Shown piece by piece: positions 17,069-26,541 of a DNA stretch of 64,000 nt. The DNA lies in the NCBI GenBank assembly GCA_051955985.1, contig JBQCGD010000167.1, positions 1 through 64,000 of the forward strand, written 5' to 3'. A program made the translations under genes and the position numbers. Each line of letters starts with the position of its first letter. The stretch's first letter is position 1. The notes beneath the pieces are model-generated. The model had not been told where the DNA came from. It worked only from the letters and a program-made list of their open reading frames with translations, and made no database searches. Origin of the DNA: DATKPA01 sp051955985. Lineage in GTDB: Bacteria; Planctomycetota; Phycisphaerae; WQYP01.

Positions 17069-19264
17069 TCATGGGGTGTCTTTCGTCACGATGGTTTTCG
17101 AGATGTTGACGGAGCCGTGAAGCGGCAAGTCGCGGGAGGAGGTGCCGACATCGACGGCGTATTCGCCTGCCTCTGCCACCCATGCGTGACGCTGGGGATC
17201 GAAGTAGGAAAAGCTCATGGCGTTCAGGGGGATCGCCAGTGTCTGTTTTTCGCCGGGGTCGAGTTGCACCCGTTGAAAGCCCTTGAGCTCGCGGACGGGG
17301 CGTTCGACCGGAGCGTTTTCGGGCCGCACGTAGACCTGCAGCACCTCGGCGCCCGCGCGATTGCCGGTGTTGGCGACAGTCACGTGAACGGTGGCCTGCC
17401 CGTTTTCGCCCGGGGCGACCGCCAGTTCTGAACAATTGAAGGTTGTATAGGAGAGGCCGTAGCCGAAGGGAAAGAGCGGCTCAATTTTTTTGGCATCGAA
17501 CCAGCGATATCCGACGAGGATTCCTTCGGCGTATTGCTCGACGCCGTCTTTGCCGGGGTAATGGGACGGATCGTCGCCGGCGTGGGCGGGGGAATCGGTG
17601 AGTGCTTTCGGGAACGTGCAGGGGAGTTTGCCGGAGGGATTGACCTTGCCAAACAGCACATCGGCGAGAGCGTTGCCGCCTTCTGTACCGCCGTACCAAT
17701 ATTGGATGACGCCGGGCACGCGCGGCAGCCAGGAGTCCATGGCGAGCGGGCCGCCACCCGTCAGGACGACCACGGTGCGGGGATTGGCACCGGCGACATG
17801 CTGAATCAGTTCCACCTGGGCGGGGGTCATGTCCATGTTCGGGCGATCGACGCCTTCTTCATCCTGCGAGCGGTAGAGCCCGGCGAGAATGACGACGGCG
17901 TCGGCGGTTTTGGCAGCGTCGGCCGCTTGCTGCAAGAGCGCCGGATCGGCTGCGGGAGTGCGGCCGTTCTTGTCGGGCGGCAGGTAGCCCTGTGCGTAAA
18001 CGACCTTGCCGGCCTGGCCGAGGAGATTCTGAATTCCTTTGAGCGGGGTGACCTCGTATTTGGTTTTGATGGCGGCGGAGTTTCCGCCGTGGGCGAATTT
18101 CTGCGTCGCGATGTCGCCGATGACCGCGATGCGCTTGATCCTGGCGGGGTCGAGCGGGAGGAGGCTGTTCTCGTTTTTCAGCAGCACCATCGCCTCTTCC
18201 TCGACGCGGCGTGCGGTTGCCACATGGGCGGGGGACGTGGGGGCCATGCCGGCCTTCTTGACTCCCCTATCGAACATGCCGGTGGCGAACATCACGCGCA
18301 GGTTGCGGCGTGCCATGTCGTCGAGGCGTTCCATGGGCACTTCGTGGTTTTCGACGGCTTGCTTGAGAGCGTCGGCGAAGTAGAAGTCTTTGTAGGGGCG
18401 ATCGGTGCCCATCTCGAGATCCAGCCCGTGATTCGCGGCGGCGACGGTCGAGTGGGTGCCGGACCAGTCGGACATCACGACGCCGGGGAAGGCCCAGTCG
18501 CCTTTGAGGATTTCGTTGAGAAGAAGGGGATTTTCGGAGCAGTAGGTGCCGCGGAGCTTGTTGTAAGCGGTCATCACGCACCATGCGTGGGATTTGGTGA
18601 CGGCGGCTTTGAAAGCGGGGAGGTAGATTTCGTGGAGGGCACGGTCGCTCATTTCGACATCGATATTGTTGCGGTCCGTTTCCTGGTTGTTGGCGGCGAA
18701 GTGTTTCACGCAGGAGGCGACGCCCTGCGACTGCTCGCCCTCGATGAAACCGACGGCCATGCGGCCGGCGAGAAATGGGTCTTCGCCGAGGTATTCGGAA
18801 TTCCGGCCGTTGAGGGGGGTGCGCATGATGTTGACGCCGGGTCCGAGCATGATTTGCTTGCCGCGGGCGAGGGCTTCCTGGCCGATGACGGCGCCGTAGG
18901 CGCGGGCGAGTTCAGGATCGAAGGAGGCGGCGAGGCCAATGTTGGCGGGCATTGCGGTGGAGAAATCATCGGCGTGTCCGGCGGGCTGCCAGGTGTCGGG
19001 TCCGATGTCTTCGCGCACGCCCTGGGGTCCATCGGAAAGCCAGCGGCGCGGGACGTTGAACCGTGGGAGCGCGGCGGTGGTGAATTTGGAGTCGGCGTGC
19101 ACAAGGGAGATTTTTTCGTCGAGGGTGAGGCGATTGAGCAGGTCGGCGATGCGTTCTTCGACGGGCCGGTTGGCATCGCGGAACGCTTCTTCCCCGAAGG
19201 CGGCGCGGCCGGCGCAAGCACCAGCGATGCATATCCCCGCTACGGCGGCCCAGACGAAATTCAT
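17069..19264 (-). CDS. GH3-family beta-glucosidase
   Basis: 731 residues. A signal peptide is followed by the two-domain GH3 core and a C-terminal FnIII-like domain (ELAVAPGENGQATVHVTVANTG). The nucleophile Asp lies in VVMSDWSGTH (about residue 265), with KHFAANNQE and YNKLRGTYCSEN as the conserved substrate-binding blocks. It hydrolyses terminal beta-linked glucose from oligosaccharides, here probably the xyloglucan backbone after removal of the xylose branches. The ATG at 19264 has GAGGAG five bases upstream, so earlier in-frame starts were not used. It is the first gene of the operon, directly downstream of the 20-nt palindrome at 19311-19330. Confidence 0.92.
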   Translation of the reverse strand: MNFVWAAVAGICIAGACAGRAAFGEEAFRDANRPVEERIADLLNRLTLDEKISLVHADSKFTTAALPRFNVPRRWLSDGPQGVREDIGPDTWQPAGHADDFSTAMPANIGLAASFDPELARAYGAVIGQEALARGKQIMLGPGVNIMRTPLNGRNSEYLGEDPFLAGRMAVGFIEGEQSQGVASCVKHFAANNQETDRNNIDVEMSDRALHEIYLPAFKAAVTKSHAWCVMTAYNKLRGTYCSENPLLLNEILKGDWAFPGVVMSDWSGTHSTVAAANHGLDLEMGTDRPYKDFYFADALKQAVENHEVPMERLDDMARRNLRVMFATGMFDRGVKKAGMAPTSPAHVATARRVEEEAMVLLKNENSLLPLDPARIKRIAVIGDIATQKFAHGGNSAAIKTKYEVTPLKGIQNLLGQAGKVVYAQGYLPPDKNGRTPAADPALLQQAADAAKTADAVVILAGLYRSQDEEGVDRPNMDMTPAQVELIQHVAGANPRTVVVLTGGGPLAMDSWLPRVPGVIQYWYGGTEGGNALADVLFGKVNPSGKLPCTFPKALTDSPAHAGDDPSHYPGKDGVEQYAEGILVGYRWFDAKKIEPLFPFGYGLSYTTFNCSELAVAPGENGQATVHVTVANTGNRAGAEVLQVYVRPENAPVERPVRELKGFQRVQLDPGEKQTLAIPLNAMSFSYFDPQRHAWVAEAGEYAVDVGTSSRDLPLHGSVNISKTIVTKDTP

Positions 19265-19310
19265 GCGTACTCCTCGCCGCGGCGCCCGAGATGCTGTTGC
19301 GCCGCTTCCT

Positions 19311-19330
19311 ATTTGCAAACGTTATCAAAT
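19311..19330. promoter_or_regulatory. Palindromic candidate operator upstream of the glycoside hydrolase operon
   Basis: ATTTGCAAACGTTATCAAAT reads as ATTTG-nn-AACGTT-nn-CAAAT, an inverted repeat with 16 of 20 positions paired. It lies 47-66 bases before the GH3 start codon, in a locally A/T-rich patch. The central AACGTT and flanking TTTG/CAAA have LacI-family operator shape and match the core of the site in front of the LacI-type gene. This is the best in-window evidence for a shared regulon. Confidence 0.55.
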
Positions 19331-19412
19331 ACTAGCGGAATGTCAATCTGAAAGTTCGGTCAGGGCGCGCAGAAATGCCCCGCGCAGGGCTGCTCGCCTC
19401 TGCAAGGGCTGC

Positions 19413-21194
<1,782 letters not shown>

Positions 21195-22119
21195 TCAGTG
21201 CTCTATGTGATTACCGGCCGTGAGGAGGAGGTGACTTGATGGGTTTCTCAACTGTACCAGAAGGGTGTGAGGGGGCGGAACGGAAAACCGGTCATTGGAG
21301 GGACCCAGGATGCGGGTGGCCGGCAGGGATGGAACGGTTTTGGCTATGGGGCGGCCAGGGACCGGAAAAAGAGCGCGCGCAGGCCACGGAGGGCGGGATG
21401 TTGAGGGGGAGGTTCGGCGGTTGTCTTGTTAAGAGCGCGGGGCGAGTTGCGGAGATGGCGATCGCCCGTATGTGGCCGCTACGGGACCGGAGTTGTCAAT
21501 GTGTGTTAAACCGCTGTCCCGGGCTTTACGAATCTACGATGCTCCATATGTTAAGAGCTCTTGAAAGTGTCACCGTGGACCGCGTAACGTGCCTATTCTA
21601 CTAGGGGTTGGGTGAGAAGTACAGTGCCTCATCGTAGCTTAGCTCGGCCTGGGATTTCCGGTCCGGGGGTGCGAATTCCTGTACAATCCTGTACCGTTCC
21701 TGTTCCGCGGTGTTCGTGTTTTGATCGGCGTTCGGGGGATCTTCCTGTCGCGATACGGCAGGCTTATATTGGAGAGGATTGTCCGGCGACTATAGTCCGA
21801 TCGGCGACCGACTTTTCGTTCAGACACGGGGGTGCCGGGCGGGAGAGTGTGTTTGGGGTGCCATAACGTGTTGGAGGGCACCAAGGGGGTCGAGCTTGGC
21901 TGTGAGCGGTCGCTTTCGTCGACTTGTGGACGACGCCGCATACGGGTGGACGCGGGATTCAGTCTCCAATTTACTTTTATGCGAATGTCGTGATGATTTG
22001 CTGGCGTGTAAGCCAACGGTTTGAAGGGCCGAGAGCGTAAGGGGATGGGGCGCGGGAGTTACCGAAATGAGGGAGTCCTCATGTGGGCGAATTTCGCCAG
22101 TTTAACAGGGGGTGAGTTG

Positions 22120-22140
22120 TTCGGCCGATTATCGGCCGAA
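22120..22140. promoter_or_regulatory. Hyphenated perfect palindrome, candidate operator
   Basis: TTCGGCCGAT-t-ATCGGCCGAA: ten perfectly paired bases on each side of a single central T. There is no following T-run, so a terminator is unlikely. It overlaps the first of two direct copies of GCCGAAARTGCGG (22135-22147 and 22155-22167), whose start-to-start spacing of 20 bases is about two helical turns. This layout fits a protein-binding region about 280 bases before the downstream gene. Confidence 0.45.
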
Positions 22141-22334
22141 AGTGCGGGTTTTGAGCCGAAAATGCGGTTCACATGGTGAATTGGGGAGTAAAAGATTCCC
22201 AGATTGGATTTGCACTCCCGCTGGGTGGTGGTATTGTTCCCGCGGATTGAACTCGGCAATCTTCCTGAACCATGAAAGACGGGAAGCAGGCTAAGTGAGA
22301 TTCGCGAAGTGGAACATTCCCCAGCTGGCCAGAA

Positions 22335-22372
22335 CGGATCGGCGGCTTGCGGGAAAGCCAATAACCGATCCG
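22335..22372 (+). promoter_or_regulatory. Two-stem hairpin in the leader of the sorted-protein gene
   Basis: CGGATCGG (22335-22342) pairs with CCGATCCG (22365-22372). Inside, GGCTT (22344-22348) pairs with AAGCC (22355-22359), closing a six-base loop. It lies about 46 bases before the start codon and could be a 5' UTR element. It did not match a riboswitch class I know. Confidence 0.4.
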
Positions 22373-22418
22373 CGTAAGGTCAGGGCGTCTCCTGATCAAT
22401 TGTAAGGAAGGAAAGAAC

Positions 22419-22997
22419 ATGAAACTCGCAAAGATGGGAATCTTGGCGGCAGCGGTGGCTGGCCTTATTGGCTTGTCGTCGTTAACCCGGGCAGACTCGA
22501 TTGACCCGACTCCAGTGGATGCGACTGGCAATGGGCTGTATTACGAGAGCGGCAGCGGTCCGTACAGCTATAAGATCACCTTCTTGGTATCGGGCGGGAG
22601 CTTTGTAAAGACGAACGACTTCTTTGATCTCAATCAGCTGCAAGGTGCGACAGTGTCGAGCGTCGCTTTCACGGGCGCGGGTTGGACAAACAACTCCACG
22701 GCAACTGACATTAAGTTCACGTATACGGGCATTCCGACGATTGGCAGCGCCTCGACTCCCGTAACGTTGGGAGTTCTGACGTTTAACAGTGCGACCGATT
22801 TCTCGAGTTTCAGCATCATACCCGTCGATCCCCTCGGTGACACGGGACAGATTGGTGGTCGCGCTCAGTACAACGGCGGGACGTTCAATGGCCTCCACCT
22901 TATTGCTGCCCCGATTCCGTCGGCAGCGTGGATGGGCTCGAGCCTGCTGCTCGGTGTCGCTTTGTTCAGCAAGTTTCGCAAAGTCCGGGCAGCTTAA
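22419..22997 (+). CDS. Small exported protein with PEP-CTERM-like sorting signal
   Basis: 192 residues. The signal peptide ends about residue 25 (LTRA). Residues 26-160 form a Gly/Ser/Thr-rich beta-type domain of unknown function. The C-terminus (APIPSAAWMGSSLLLG then SKFRKVRAA) has the three-part build of an exosortase signal in the variant where PEP is replaced by a Pro-x-Pro...AAW motif, followed by a hydrophobic helix and a basic end. GGAAGGAAAG precedes the ATG. A strong terminator follows the stop. It stands alone between a structured leader and the insertion-sequence nest. It is probably a surface or matrix protein processed by the exosortase encoded at 37277. Confidence 0.8.
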   Translation: MKLAKMGILAAAVAGLIGLSSLTRADSIDPTPVDATGNGLYYESGSGPYSYKITFLVSGGSFVKTNDFFDLNQLQGATVSSVAFTGAGWTNNSTATDIKFTYTGIPTIGSASTPVTLGVLTFNSATDFSSFSIIPVDPLGDTGQIGGRAQYNGGTFNGLHLIAAPIPSAAWMGSSLLLGVALFSKFRKVRAA

Positions 22998-23025
22998 ATT
23001 CAGGGCATAGGTCCTCGAATAATAA

Positions 23026-23062
23026 GAAAGGCGGCGAACTTGTTCGTCGCCTTTCTCATTTT
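23026..23062 (+). terminator. Rho-independent terminator after the sorted-protein gene
   Basis: GAAAGGCGGCGAAC (23026-23039) pairs with GTTCGTCGCCTTTC (23042-23055) over 14 positions with one G-T pair, followed by TCATTTTT. It starts 29 bases after the stop codon. Confidence 0.85.
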
Positions 23063-23078
23063 TGCAAAGCAATCGCAT

Positions 23079-23155
23079 CCGTCCAGCGAACCACGTCTTT
23101 CGCAGTGCGTCGGGGAGACGCGGCGGTTGGATGATTCCCGTCCGGCGAACCACGT
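23079..23155. repeat. Pair of 18-bp direct repeats
   Basis: CCGTCCAGCGAACCACGT at 23079-23096 recurs as CCGTCCGGCGAACCACGT at 23138-23155, one difference, start-to-start distance 59 bases. They lie between the terminator and the IS66 fragment and may be traces of an earlier insertion or of the left border of the insertion-sequence nest. Confidence 0.5.
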
Positions 23156-23229
23156 TGGCAGGAATTGACGGCGGTGGCGTAGCCATTGCGCCTTCGGGAC
23201 CGTGGACGGGGAAAGATTAGGGGGGCGGT

Positions 23230-23497
23230 TTACCGGGGGCTGGGTTGCCAGCGGTTGGGGAGTAGATCAGAGAGCTGGTTCACGGAGTGAGCGGCGATTC
23301 GGGTCATCACGTCGCGCAGGAATTCAACGGGACTGACGTGGTGGCGTTCACAGGTGGCCACGAGGCTAAAAAGAACGGCGGCGGTGTGCCCGCAGGTGTC
23401 GGACCCGAGAAAGGTCCATGTGCCTCGGCCCACCGCGATCCGCCGCAGGGCGCGTTCCGAGAGGTTGTTGCCGATATCGCCAACTCGCCCACGGTGG
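23230..23497 (-). pseudogene. C-terminal fragment of an IS66-family transposase
   Basis: About 89 codons of the C-terminal end of an IS66 transposase on the minus strand. The diagnostic pieces are GDIGNNLSERALRRIAVGR, TWTFLGSDTCGHTAAVLFSL and the end DVMTRIAAHSVNQLSDLLP, followed by a stop. The family is normally about 450-550 residues. The rest is missing: the frame breaks exactly where the TGTCA-type terminus begins at 23498, so the neighbouring element inserted into or deleted the rest of this gene. Confidence 0.8.
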
Positions 23498-23517
23498 TGT
23501 CACGGGGCGGGTTAAAA
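23498..23517 (+). repeat. IS21-type terminus just outside the left ISL3 end
   Basis: TGTCACGGGGCGGGTTAAAA, identical to the outer 20 bases of the right terminus of the IS21 element at 26538 (opposite strand). It abuts the broken IS66 frame. The inverted counterpart lies just outside the right ISL3 end. Confidence 0.7.
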
Positions 23518-23744
23518 GGGTTCTTCCGCACATTTGGTGAAAGCTGACGTGCCTGCGGCGCTACGTGAAGGCGAAGGCAGGAACTCTGTGGAACAGAGCA
23601 TTAAGCGGAAGGGAACTCCGCCATGTGTCATGGGGCGGATAAATTCAGCCAGTAAGGGGCGGGTTCAAAAGCAGCCATTTTGAGGCGAGGGAGATTGGGT
23701 TCGTAAGCTCCGGGTTTCCGGGTAAGGAAGCAAGGAGCAAGCGG

Positions 23745-25457
23745 ATGGCCAATCACCTCAGAGTGGCGATGATTCATGCGATTGTGACATTGCATCAACG
23801 TGGCTGGTCGAACCGGCGTATCGCGCGGGAACTGGGTGTGGACCGCGGCGCGGTGGCGCGGCATCTGGCGGGGGTGGCCGAGGCAAATGTTGCCACGGGT
23901 GGTGAGAACCCGCCCCCCGGCTCCGATGCGGTCCCAGCAGGGGCGGCAGATTCAAAACCAGCCACCCCGGAAGCCAACCCGCCCCTCGGGTCGGATGCCG
24001 ATTTGACAAGTGTTTCCGAACCGCCGGAGCCCCCTGAACATGCCGCAAAAGCAGCCATCAACCCGCCCCTCGGGTCAGAGGGTGGGTTGGCTGCGGTTGT
24101 CGCCGGCCCGCCGAGCACCTGCGAACCCTACCGGAATTGCATTGAAGAGAAGATTGCCCAGGGTCTCTCCGGCCGGCGCATCTACCAGGACCTGGTTCAG
24201 GAACATGGCGATGACGGCGCTCCCAGCTACGACAGCATCAAGCGCTTCCTGCGGCACCTGCGCAGAGAGACACCGGTTCCCTTCCGCCGGATGGAATCGC
24301 CGCCGGGTCAGGAAGCACAGATCGATTTTGGTTCTGGCGCCACCGTCGTCGGAGCCGATGGCAAGCGCCGCCGCACACACGTCTTCCGCGTGGTACTGAG
24401 TCATTCGCGTAAAGGCTACAGCCAGGCCGTCTTCCATCAGACCACCGAAGACTTCATTGCCTGCCTGGAGAATGCCTTCCATCACTTCGGCGGCGTTCCC
24501 AAAACCCTCGTAATCGACAATCTGCGTGCGGCGGTCAAGCAGCCGGACTGGTATGACCCGGAACTGGTTCCCAGGCTGGAGGCGTTCTGCCGGCATTACG
24601 GCACCGTTATCCTGCCCACCCGGTCGTACACGCCGCGGCACAAAGGCAAGATCGAACGCGGCATCGGTTATGTGAAGGATAATGCCCTCAAGGGCCGCAC
24701 GTTCACCAACTTGCAGGAACAGAACCAGCATCTGGCCCAGTGGGAACAATCGGTCGCCGACACCCGCATCCACGGCACCACGCGCAAGCAGGTTGGCAAA
24801 GTCTTCCACGAGATCGAACGCGCAACGCTGCTGCCGTTACCGGCAGAGCGGTTCCCCTTCTTCCATGAAGCCCTGCGGACCGTGCATCGCGATGGACACG
24901 TGGCCGTGGCGCAGGCGTATTACTCGGTTCCACCGGAATACGTCGGCAGGCAGGTGCAGGTGCGGTGGGATGCGCATCTGGTGAAGATCTTCAATCACCG
25001 GCACGAGCAGATCGCCATCCATGCCCGGGAGCAGGCCGGACGCTTTGCCACGAATCAGGCCCACCTGCATCCCCACAAGACCAGCACCGTGGAACGGGGA
25101 ACGAGCTATCTGCTTCAGCAGGCGGCGCTATTGGGATCGAACGTGGCGACGTGGTCACAAGCGATGTTGCAGAATCGCGGTGTGGAAGGTGTGCGGGTGC
25201 TGGTGGGATTGCTCTCGATTGCACGTGAACAGCCCGGATGTGACCTCGAACGGGCCTGCCGGATCGCCCACAGCCATCATGCCTACCGACTGCGGGCCAT
25301 TCGGGAACTGCTCAAGACCCCCGATCCTGTCGGCGAGCAGGAAGCATTCGAGTTCACCGCTTCGCACCCGATCATCCGTGAATTGCACGAATACGACGCT
25401 CTGGTACGCGATGCTTTGCGCGGCATGGAGCCCACCATCCATGCTGAGGCGTCATGA
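23745..25457 (+). CDS. istA: IS21-family transposase IstA
   Basis: 570 residues, longer than most IstA proteins (roughly 350-520). An N-terminal helix-turn-helix (GWSNRRIARELGVDRGAVARHL, about residues 21-42, given here as two blocks GWSNRRIARE and LGVDRGAVARHL) is followed by a roughly 75-residue Pro/Ala/Glu linker with three NPPPGSDA/NPPLGSD-type repeats. Then comes the integrase core with acidic residues in AQIDFG, VIDNLR and KIERGIG, and a C-terminal Mu-type domain. GGAG lies ahead of the ATG. It performs strand transfer with IstB as the helper ATPase. The extra length is explained by the repeat linker. Confidence 0.92.
   Translation: MANHLRVAMIHAIVTLHQRGWSNRRIARELGVDRGAVARHLAGVAEANVATGGENPPPGSDAVPAGAADSKPATPEANPPLGSDADLTSVSEPPEPPEHAAKAAINPPLGSEGGLAAVVAGPPSTCEPYRNCIEEKIAQGLSGRRIYQDLVQEHGDDGAPSYDSIKRFLRHLRRETPVPFRRMESPPGQEAQIDFGSGATVVGADGKRRRTHVFRVVLSHSRKGYSQAVFHQTTEDFIACLENAFHHFGGVPKTLVIDNLRAAVKQPDWYDPELVPRLEAFCRHYGTVILPTRSYTPRHKGKIERGIGYVKDNALKGRTFTNLQEQNQHLAQWEQSVADTRIHGTTRKQVGKVFHEIERATLLPLPAERFPFFHEALRTVHRDGHVAVAQAYYSVPPEYVGRQVQVRWDAHLVKIFNHRHEQIAIHAREQAGRFATNQAHLHPHKTSTVERGTSYLLQQAALLGSNVATWSQAMLQNRGVEGVRVLVGLLSIAREQPGCDLERACRIAHSHHAYRLRAIRELLKTPDPVGEQEAFEFTASHPIIRELHEYDALVRDALRGMEPTIHAEAS
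23905..24095 (+). repeat. Three imperfect repeats in the IstA linker
   Basis: A unit of about 27 bases beginning AACCCGCCCC and encoding NPPPGSDA, NPPLGSDA and NPPLGSEG recurs near 23910, 23979 and 24060. The DNA unit contains ACCCGCCCC, also present in the IS21 termini, so the linker may have grown from terminus-like sequence; that link is speculative. Confidence 0.6.
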
Positions 25458-25637
25458 AAAATAAGGAACCGCTGCGCGGAACAGGAATCTGCTTTGGAGA
25501 GGAACCCATCAGGCCCCAAGGGTTCCCTCCAAACCTCCCTCCGCTTCCCCACTCCGCCACAGGGCAAGCGGCGCGTGATGGCTGCATTCCGCGGCCGGCG
25601 TGATCAATCGTGGCGTTCCATTGGAAAGGATCCGTTG

Positions 25638-26453
25638 ATGAAGGATTCATTGGATACCGCGCTCAAAAAGCTGCGGCTCTCGGGGTTGCTCCAGACGCTG
25701 GAGGTCCGATTGCAGGAAGCGGTCGGCAACCATCTCAATCACACCGAGTTCCTGGAGTTGATCCTGCAGGACGAATTGACCGTCCGGCAGGATCGCCTGA
25801 TTCAGCGCCGGGTCAAAGCCGCCGGCTTCCGCGAGATGCGCACCCTGGATGACTTCGATTGGCAGTTCAATCCTTCGATCAAGAAGAAGCAGGTCTTCGA
25901 CCTGGCGACCTGCCGCTTCATCAAGGAGGGTAAGGATGTGCTGCTGCTCGGACCGCCCGGGGTGGGAAAGAGTCACCTCGTGCAGGCCATTGGCCATCAG
26001 GCGATCAAGGGCGGTTACATGGTGCTGTACCGCTCCATCTTCGATCTGGTCCGGGACTTCCTGCAGGATGAAGCGATGGGCGGGCAGGATAAGATGCTCA
26101 CGCGGTATCTCAAGCCGGACCTTCTGATCATCGACGACATGGGGATCAAGCAGTTGCCCAAACGCTCCGGCGAATGCCTCTTTGAGATCATTCTCCGGCG
26201 GTACGAGACCCGTTCGACGGTGATGACCTCCAATCGTCCGCTGGAGGACTGGGGCAAATTGCTCGGTGACGTACCCTCTGCAACGGCCGTTCTCGATCGC
26301 TTCCTGCACCACGCCGAAATCCTCTCCATCACCGGCCGCAGTTATCGCCTCAAAGACCGCGCGACCACAGACTCCAGCGCCAAAGAACGTGCCGCAAAAA
26401 CAGAAAAACAGGATGCTCAGACCGGAGACGCTTGTCTCCAGACCACATCCTGA
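25638..26453 (+). CDS. istB: IS21-family helper ATPase IstB
   Basis: 271 residues, normal length. The AAA+ domain has Walker A GPPGVGKSHL (about residue 105), Walker B LLIIDDMGI and sensor TSNRPLEDWG. The N-terminal helical part LRLSGLLQTLEVRLQEA is typical. The ATG at 25638 has AAAGGA seven bases upstream; the frame is open further upstream but lacks family features. The gene lies 180 bases after istA. Its last codons overlap a CAGGATG/CATCCTG hairpin with an inner GGAGAC/GTCTCC stem (26409-26452) that may end transcription of the element. Confidence 0.93.
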   Translation: MKDSLDTALKKLRLSGLLQTLEVRLQEAVGNHLNHTEFLELILQDELTVRQDRLIQRRVKAAGFREMRTLDDFDWQFNPSIKKKQVFDLATCRFIKEGKDVLLLGPPGVGKSHLVQAIGHQAIKGGYMVLYRSIFDLVRDFLQDEAMGGQDKMLTRYLKPDLLIIDDMGIKQLPKRSGECLFEIILRRYETRSTVMTSNRPLEDWGKLLGDVPSATAVLDRFLHHAEILSITGRSYRLKDRATTDSSAKERAAKTEKQDAQTGDACLQTTS

Positions 26454-26541
26454 TGTATACCACCCCCTGACCGACTGGCTGCTTTTGCCCTCCGGTCAAC
26501 CCGCCCCACAGTGGCTGCTTTTAACCCGCCCCGTGACAGCC

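Larger units (their letters stand above)
21195..22418. other. Gene-poor 1.2 kb stretch with regulatory-looking elements near its right end
   Basis: No reading frame here has recognisable protein features; the frames present are short and lack ribosome sites. Composition is mixed, with short local repeats such as CCTGTAC twice near 21680-21700. The last 300 bases contain a 21-nt hyphenated palindrome (22120-22140), a 13-nt direct repeat spaced by 20 bases (22135 and 22155) and a two-stem hairpin (22335-22372). All lie upstream of the small exosortase-sorted protein gene. No tRNA or known riboswitch was recognised. Confidence 0.6.
23626..26538 (+). mobile_element. Complete IS21-family insertion sequence (istA-istB)
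   Basis: 2913 bp. Both ends start TGTCAYGGGGCGG and carry two internal copies of a GGGGCGG...GCAGCCA-type repeat, the multiple-repeat end structure usual for IS21. The flanking sequence GCCATG occurs at 23620-23625 and again at 26539-26544, a 6-bp target duplication. The target is the start region of the ISL3 transposase gene, and its ATG is part of the duplication. Both genes look intact, so the element may still be active. Confidence 0.85.

Noticed and set aside
17016..17435. Upstream extension of the GH31 frame into the GH3 gene
   Set aside because: Arg-rich antisense-like composition and overlap with GH3. The GTG at 17015 has a perfect GGAGG and begins a signal peptide.
21236..22024. Short plus-strand frames in the gene-poor stretch
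   Set aside because: No ribosome site, no recognisable protein features, atypical residue use (many Arg, Cys and Trp).
22335..22372. Cyclic di-GMP riboswitch in the leader of the sorted protein
   Set aside because: The hairpin lacks the conserved GEMM core sequences, so only a generic structured element is reported.
23905..24095. Possible CRISPR-like repeats
   Set aside because: Only three imperfect units inside an intact istA reading frame, spacers not of equal length, no cas genes.
26409..26452. Hairpin at the end of istB as a stand-alone terminator
   Set aside because: Strong stems but inside the coding sequence and without a T-run. It was noted in the istB entry instead of being listed separately.
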